Positions 61,801 through 64,000 of a stretch of 64,000 bases of DNA are shown one piece after another. Both the position numbers and the translations under genes were made by a program. The first letter of the stretch is position 1; each line of letters starts with the position of its first letter. The stretch covers positions 248,001-312,000 of the forward strand of contig CAWCHV010000009.1 of assembly GCA_963795435.1 (NCBI GenBank), written 5' to 3'. This DNA comes from JAFKFI01 sp963795435 (lineage in GTDB: Bacteria > Pseudomonadota > Alphaproteobacteria > Acetobacterales > Acetobacteraceae). Below the pieces are notes generated by a model that did no database searches, was not told the origin of the DNA, and saw nothing but the letters and a program-made list of their open reading frames with translations.

Positions 61801-62043
61801 GCTACCCCGCCCGAGCCCGAGCCGATCAACGTCGCGCCCGAGCCGGTCGCCGAGCCTGGAGCGGCCGAGCCGGAGGCCGCCACCGAACCGGCCGCGGCGC
61901 CAGCCGAACCGGGACCACCTTCGCCCGAGCCGACCCCCGAGCCAGCGAACGACACGGCGGCCGAGCCGGCGCTTCAGCCGATCATCGTCGGCGCGGAGGC
62001 CGATCCGGCGGTGGACAAGAAGCGGGGTTGGTGGCGGCGCTGA
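58900..62043 (+). CDS. rne: ribonuclease E
   Basis: A 1047-residue endoribonuclease; the ATG at 58900 gives MTKRMLIDATHAEETRVVVL, the family opening. The S1 domain starts NIYLAKVVRVEPSLQAAFVEYG and breaks off after HGFLAFGEIHPDYYQIP. A low-complexity acidic/Pro/Ala insert of roughly 225 residues follows, and the domain resumes at RFLRNYKIQEVIKR. Catalytic aspartates D528 (AIDVNSGRST) and D571 (IVIDFIDME) and the zinc-link C629/C632 (CPHCGG) keep the exact E. coli spacing. The tail has Arg-rich RNA-binding patches and Pro/Glu/Ala repeats, likely the degradosome scaffold. It processes rRNA and tRNA and starts mRNA decay. Confidence 0.95.
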   Translation: MTKRMLIDATHAEETRVVVLDGNRLEDFDVETSTKRQLKGNIYLAKVVRVEPSLQAAFVEYGGGRHGFLAFGEIHPDYYQIPVADRQRLLDMQAEEAREEEEEEDRAAAAAEARSGALNGGAPDGEPATEPVEASAVQQAAIPSEAEAEAGSEGGGEPAPQPEAEPETESSSAQPAAIPHETISGPDLTEPAPAATDLLVADAAGPDLAVPEPTGAETAVAEPPPHAETEPVFAVVAPETTEATKSGPEAQVEPESGSGLAEAAEAEDDVEETGETHAEPAADLPPPETVGGDGEHGDDRRDRRIPPRFLRNYKIQEVIKRRQILLVQVVKEERGTKGAALTTYLSLAGRYCVLMPNSPRGGGISRKITSAADRRRLKEITAELEIPRGMGLIVRTAGANRPKPEIKRDCEYLLRLWDDIREHTMRSVAPALIYEEASLIKRAIRDVYSRDLDEIVVDGEDGWKAARDFMRMLMPSHARKVQMWRDSQTLFARHQVDAQLDAMLMPTVQLRSGGYLVINQTEALVAIDVNSGRSTRERGIEETALKTNLEAADEVARQLRLRDLAGLIVIDFIDMEAKKHNAMVERRLKEALKNDRARIQVGHISHFGLMEMSRQRLRPSLAETSFTPCPHCGGSGHVRSIESSAIHVLRQIEEEGAKRRSAEVVCYAATPIALYILNHKRQRLSEVEARHGLHVAFAADDTLVPPEIRIDRVRAAVPSELPPAITPDAPLPTAISETDAVEEAEEFEADEDIAAEAAEKTGAETAAGTTAPAGGAGENGDEAERRRRRRRRRRRGGRREDGVAPGAEDGAEADRPPAAAPEGTAGEATIGEATVGEAMVEEAMEGVPERPGEEEAVAREDQARGRGRTRRGGRRRRRDGAEDGSSPVAAPGAEQPDVPYSGPTPANPFGGQAFDIFDLIDNADEPIHPTGAAGGEPQPAPEPQPAAAAPEQTPPPRPEPIMAAPEPATPPEPEPINVAPEPVAEPGAAEPEAATEPAAAPAEPGPPSPEPTPEPANDTAAEPALQPIIVGAEADPAVDKKRGWWRR

Positions 62044-62080
62044 GCAGCACCCCCGGCCTGCCGATGGGTCAGCGAACGGC

Positions 62081-62278
62081 TCAGCGAATGGTCTTCGTCA
62101 GGTGCTCCTGCCAGCGCTTGGACGAGGCCGGCTGGACGGCGCGACCGGTGTTCGTGTCGATGATCTCCGGCTCGCAGTCCGGGTGACGCCGGAGTTCGTC
62201 GCGCACCCGGTCGAGTGCGGCTTCCGACGTGTCGAACGTGCCGACCGGCTTGCTGTCGATGCGAACCTCGTAGGCCAT
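62081..62278 (-). CDS. small hypothetical protein
   Basis: A 65-residue protein starting at the ATG at 62278, which lies eight bases after a GGAGGGC. It reads MAYEVRIDSKPVGTFDTSEA, then ALDRVRDELRRHPDCEPEII and DTNTGRAVQPASSKRWQ. The strand-turn-strand-helix-strand look suggests a small alpha/beta domain; I do not recognise a family. It is convergent with the RNase E gene (37 bases apart) and 20 bases downstream of the phospholipase-D-like gene on the same strand. Confidence 0.6.
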   Translation of the reverse strand: MAYEVRIDSKPVGTFDTSEAALDRVRDELRRHPDCEPEIIDTNTGRAVQPASSKRWQEHLTKTIR

Positions 62279-62298
62279 CGTGCCCTCCTGGACTGAAA

Positions 62299-63564
62299 TC
62301 ACAGCAATGGTTCCAGCAATCTCGCACCCCATTCGTCCAGCCGCTCGCCGAGCGGGCGGCGGCTCCAGGCCGCCGGATCAATGCGGCGCGAGTCCGCGAG
62401 GTCGTGGGCGAACAGCCGCTCCATCTCGGCCCCGAAATCGCGATCGATGATCACTGCGTCGATCTCGTTGTTCCACAACACGCTGCGCCAATCGAGGTTC
62501 GACGAGCCGATGATCGAATAGGCGCCGTCGATCACGGCGGTCTTGGCGTGCAGCACGACGCCCTGCCGCTCGTAGACCTGCACGCCGGCTTCCAGCAGAT
62601 CCTGGTAGCTGCCGCGTCCGGCTTCCACCGCGAGGCTGCTGTCGCTGTGCGCGGGCACGATGACCCGCACGTCCACGCCGCGCCGCGCCGCGTCCTCCAG
62701 GATGCGCGCCAGATCGGGGGTGGGGGCGAAGAAGCCGGTCGTCAGATGGACCGAGTGCCGCGCCAACGTGATGGCGACCGCGAGCGTGCGATAGATGAGC
62801 GGCTGGCCGTTCTCGGGCGCGCCGTCGATCGCCTGCACCAGGGCGTCGCCGCGCACCCAGCCCGGCGTCGGCGGGGGCGGCGGCAGCGCCGGACCCTTCT
62901 GCTCGCGCCAGGTCTCGTCGAACAAGCGCTGGAATTGCGCCACCACCGGACCCACGATCCGCACGTCGGTGTCGCGCCAGGGCAGCTCGCTCGGGCTCTC
63001 GGCCCCCGGAGGCGCGGCGCGGTTCTCGTAGACGCTGGTGACGTTGACCCCGCCGGTGATCGCCAGCGCGCCGTCCACCACCAGCAATTTGCGATGGTCG
63101 CGGTCGTTCACGTCGATGCCGACGCGCGAATTGGGGGTGAGCGGGTTGTATTCGAGCACCTGGACCCCGCCCGCGCGCAGCCGTTGGAACAGCGCGGCCG
63201 GCGCGTCCTTGCTTCCCCAGGCATCGTAGATCAGATGAACGGCGACACCCCGCGCCCGCGCCGCCAGCAGCAGATCGGCGAATTGCGCGGCCGTGCTGGT
63301 GTCGAACTGGTAGCTCTCCATGTCGATCCGCTGGCGCGCGTCGCGGATCGCCGCCGCCATCGCGGCGTAGGTTTCGGGACCGTTCACCAACAGGTCCAGA
63401 TGGTTGCCGGGGACGAACGGGTGATGCGCGATCCGCTCGCCCTGCTGGCGCATCAGCGCGATGGCGCGGCCCTGGTCGGCGCCGCGCGCCGCCTGCGCGA
63501 TGTCGGCGTCGAGCGAGGGCACTGCGGTGCAGCCGGCCAGCGCCACCGCCGCCGCGATCAGCAC
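62299..63564 (-). CDS. phospholipase D-like / cardiolipin synthase-like lipoprotein
   Basis: A protein of about 421 residues with two PLD-family catalytic motifs: HRKLLVVDGALAITGGVN in the first half and LHAKTAVIDGAYSIIGSSN in the second. The GTG at 63564 gives a short lipoprotein signal ending ALAGC; a CTG at 63588 overlapping the guanylate kinase stop would add eight residues. GNHLDLLVNGPETYAAMAAAI and IDMESYQFDTSTAAQFADLL are typical of ClsC/YmdC-type cardiolipin synthases, and SNLDWRSVLWNNEIDAVI is the usual follow-up. It likely acts on phospholipids at the outer leaflet of the inner membrane or in the outer membrane. Confidence 0.88.
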   Translation of the reverse strand: MLIAAAVALAGCTAVPSLDADIAQAARGADQGRAIALMRQQGERIAHHPFVPGNHLDLLVNGPETYAAMAAAIRDARQRIDMESYQFDTSTAAQFADLLLAARARGVAVHLIYDAWGSKDAPAALFQRLRAGGVQVLEYNPLTPNSRVGIDVNDRDHRKLLVVDGALAITGGVNVTSVYENRAAPPGAESPSELPWRDTDVRIVGPVVAQFQRLFDETWREQKGPALPPPPPTPGWVRGDALVQAIDGAPENGQPLIYRTLAVAITLARHSVHLTTGFFAPTPDLARILEDAARRGVDVRVIVPAHSDSSLAVEAGRGSYQDLLEAGVQVYERQGVVLHAKTAVIDGAYSIIGSSNLDWRSVLWNNEIDAVIIDRDFGAEMERLFAHDLADSRRIDPAAWSRRPLGERLDEWGARLLEPLL

Positions 63565-63584
63565 GGCGCGGGCGCCGGAGGAAA

Positions 63585-64000
63585 TCAGGTGGCGAGGCGG
63601 GAGACGAAATCCCGCAATCCGCTCGTCTGCCTGGCGGTGGCGAGGCGTGCGGCGTGCAGCACCGCCCGCACGGCCGCGACCGCCGCGTCGAAATCGTCGT
63701 TCACTATGACATGGTCGAACTCCGGCCAGTGGGCGATCTCTTCCCGCGCCTTGGCCATGCGGCGGGCGATTTCGGCGGCGTCGTCGCCGGCGCGGGCGCG
63801 CAGCCGCCGCTCGAGGTCGACGAGCGCCGGCGGCAGGATGAACACGCCGACCACGTCGCCCGGCAGCGCCGCCCGCAGATGCCGATGACCCTGCCAGTCG
63901 ATGTCGAACACCACGTCCCGCCCCTCCGCGAGCGCACGCTCGACCGGCGCCCGCGGCGTGCCGTAGCTGCGCCCGAAGACATTCGCCCATTCCAGCAGCC
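63585..64000 (-). CDS. gmk: guanylate kinase (5' end outside window)
   Basis: The C-terminal 138 residues of guanylate kinase, open to the window edge; the P-loop and start lie beyond it. Visible: LLEWANVFGRSYGTPRAPVE (GMP-binding), DVVFDIDWQGHRHLRAALPG (the D-x-QG motif), FILPPALVDLERRLRARAGD, and REEIAHWPEFDHVIVNDDFD. It phosphorylates GMP to GDP with ATP. The TGA stop at 63587-63585 abuts the phospholipase-D-like gene on the same strand. Confidence 0.95.
   Translation of the reverse strand, partial: LLEWANVFGRSYGTPRAPVERALAEGRDVVFDIDWQGHRHLRAALPGDVVGVFILPPALVDLERRLRARAGDDAAEIARRMAKAREEIAHWPEFDHVIVNDDFDAAVAAVRAVLHAARLATARQTSGLRDFVSRLAT

Overview
The window looks like a chromosomal segment of a high-GC alphaproteobacterium, most likely Acetobacterales/Rhodospirillales. 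Pointers are the very GC-rich codon use from about 13.5 kb onward, a class I lysyl-tRNA synthetase, a hemC-hemD-mitofilin-like-hemY operon divergent from tsaD, an RNase E whose S1 domain is split by a long acidic insert, and a lanthanide-type PQQ alcohol dehydrogenase. I saw no rRNA, tRNA or CRISPR array. The assignment rests on gene content only.

Region 1 (1-13.5 kb) is an accessory catabolic block, visibly less GC-rich than the rest. It carries two MmgE/PrpD-family enzymes, a nitroreductase, an acyl-CoA synthetase broken by a decayed IS3-family element, an orphan ABC-type solute-binding protein, a MaoC-type hydratase, a class III CoA transferase, a CitE-like lyase and an acyl-CoA dehydrogenase. 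CoA transferase + hydratase + lyase is the logic of itaconate/C5-dicarboxylate breakdown to acetyl-CoA and pyruvate. A 16-bp operator-like motif occurs upstream of the genes at both ends of the block, and an IS110-type remnant marks its right edge.

Region 2 (13.5-34 kb) is core housekeeping: heme genes hemY, mitofilin-like, hemD and hemC on the minus strand, then tsaD, rlmJ, gpsA and murJ on the plus strand. A SnoaL-like gene and a TetR regulator diverge from a near-perfect palindrome. Then come glgX, a truncated MprF-like protein, class I lysS, a DinG-like helicase, a TerB-like protein and an epoxide-hydrolase-like enzyme. Three copies of one 80-90 bp palindromic repeat sit between these genes.

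Region 3 (34-48.5 kb) mixes stress and metabolic genes: a small heat-shock protein behind a candidate RpoH promoter, an aminotransferase with a gamma-glutamyltransferase-like lipoprotein, a DsbA-like protein, an SDR, a dienelactone hydrolase fusion, a universal stress protein and an HWE-type histidine kinase. It also holds a four-gene periplasmic oxidation unit: PQQ dehydrogenase, cytochrome c, solute-binding-like partner and GMC oxidoreductase.

Region 4 (48.5-64 kb) returns to envelope and RNA functions: PBP1A, prfB with its programmed frameshift, an internally deleted acetyltransferase, two tandem DegP-like proteases, a Tat-type amidase, a hicAB toxin-antitoxin pair, RNase E, a phospholipase-D-like lipoprotein and the 3' part of guanylate kinase. 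Genes 1 and 71 in the list run off the window edges.
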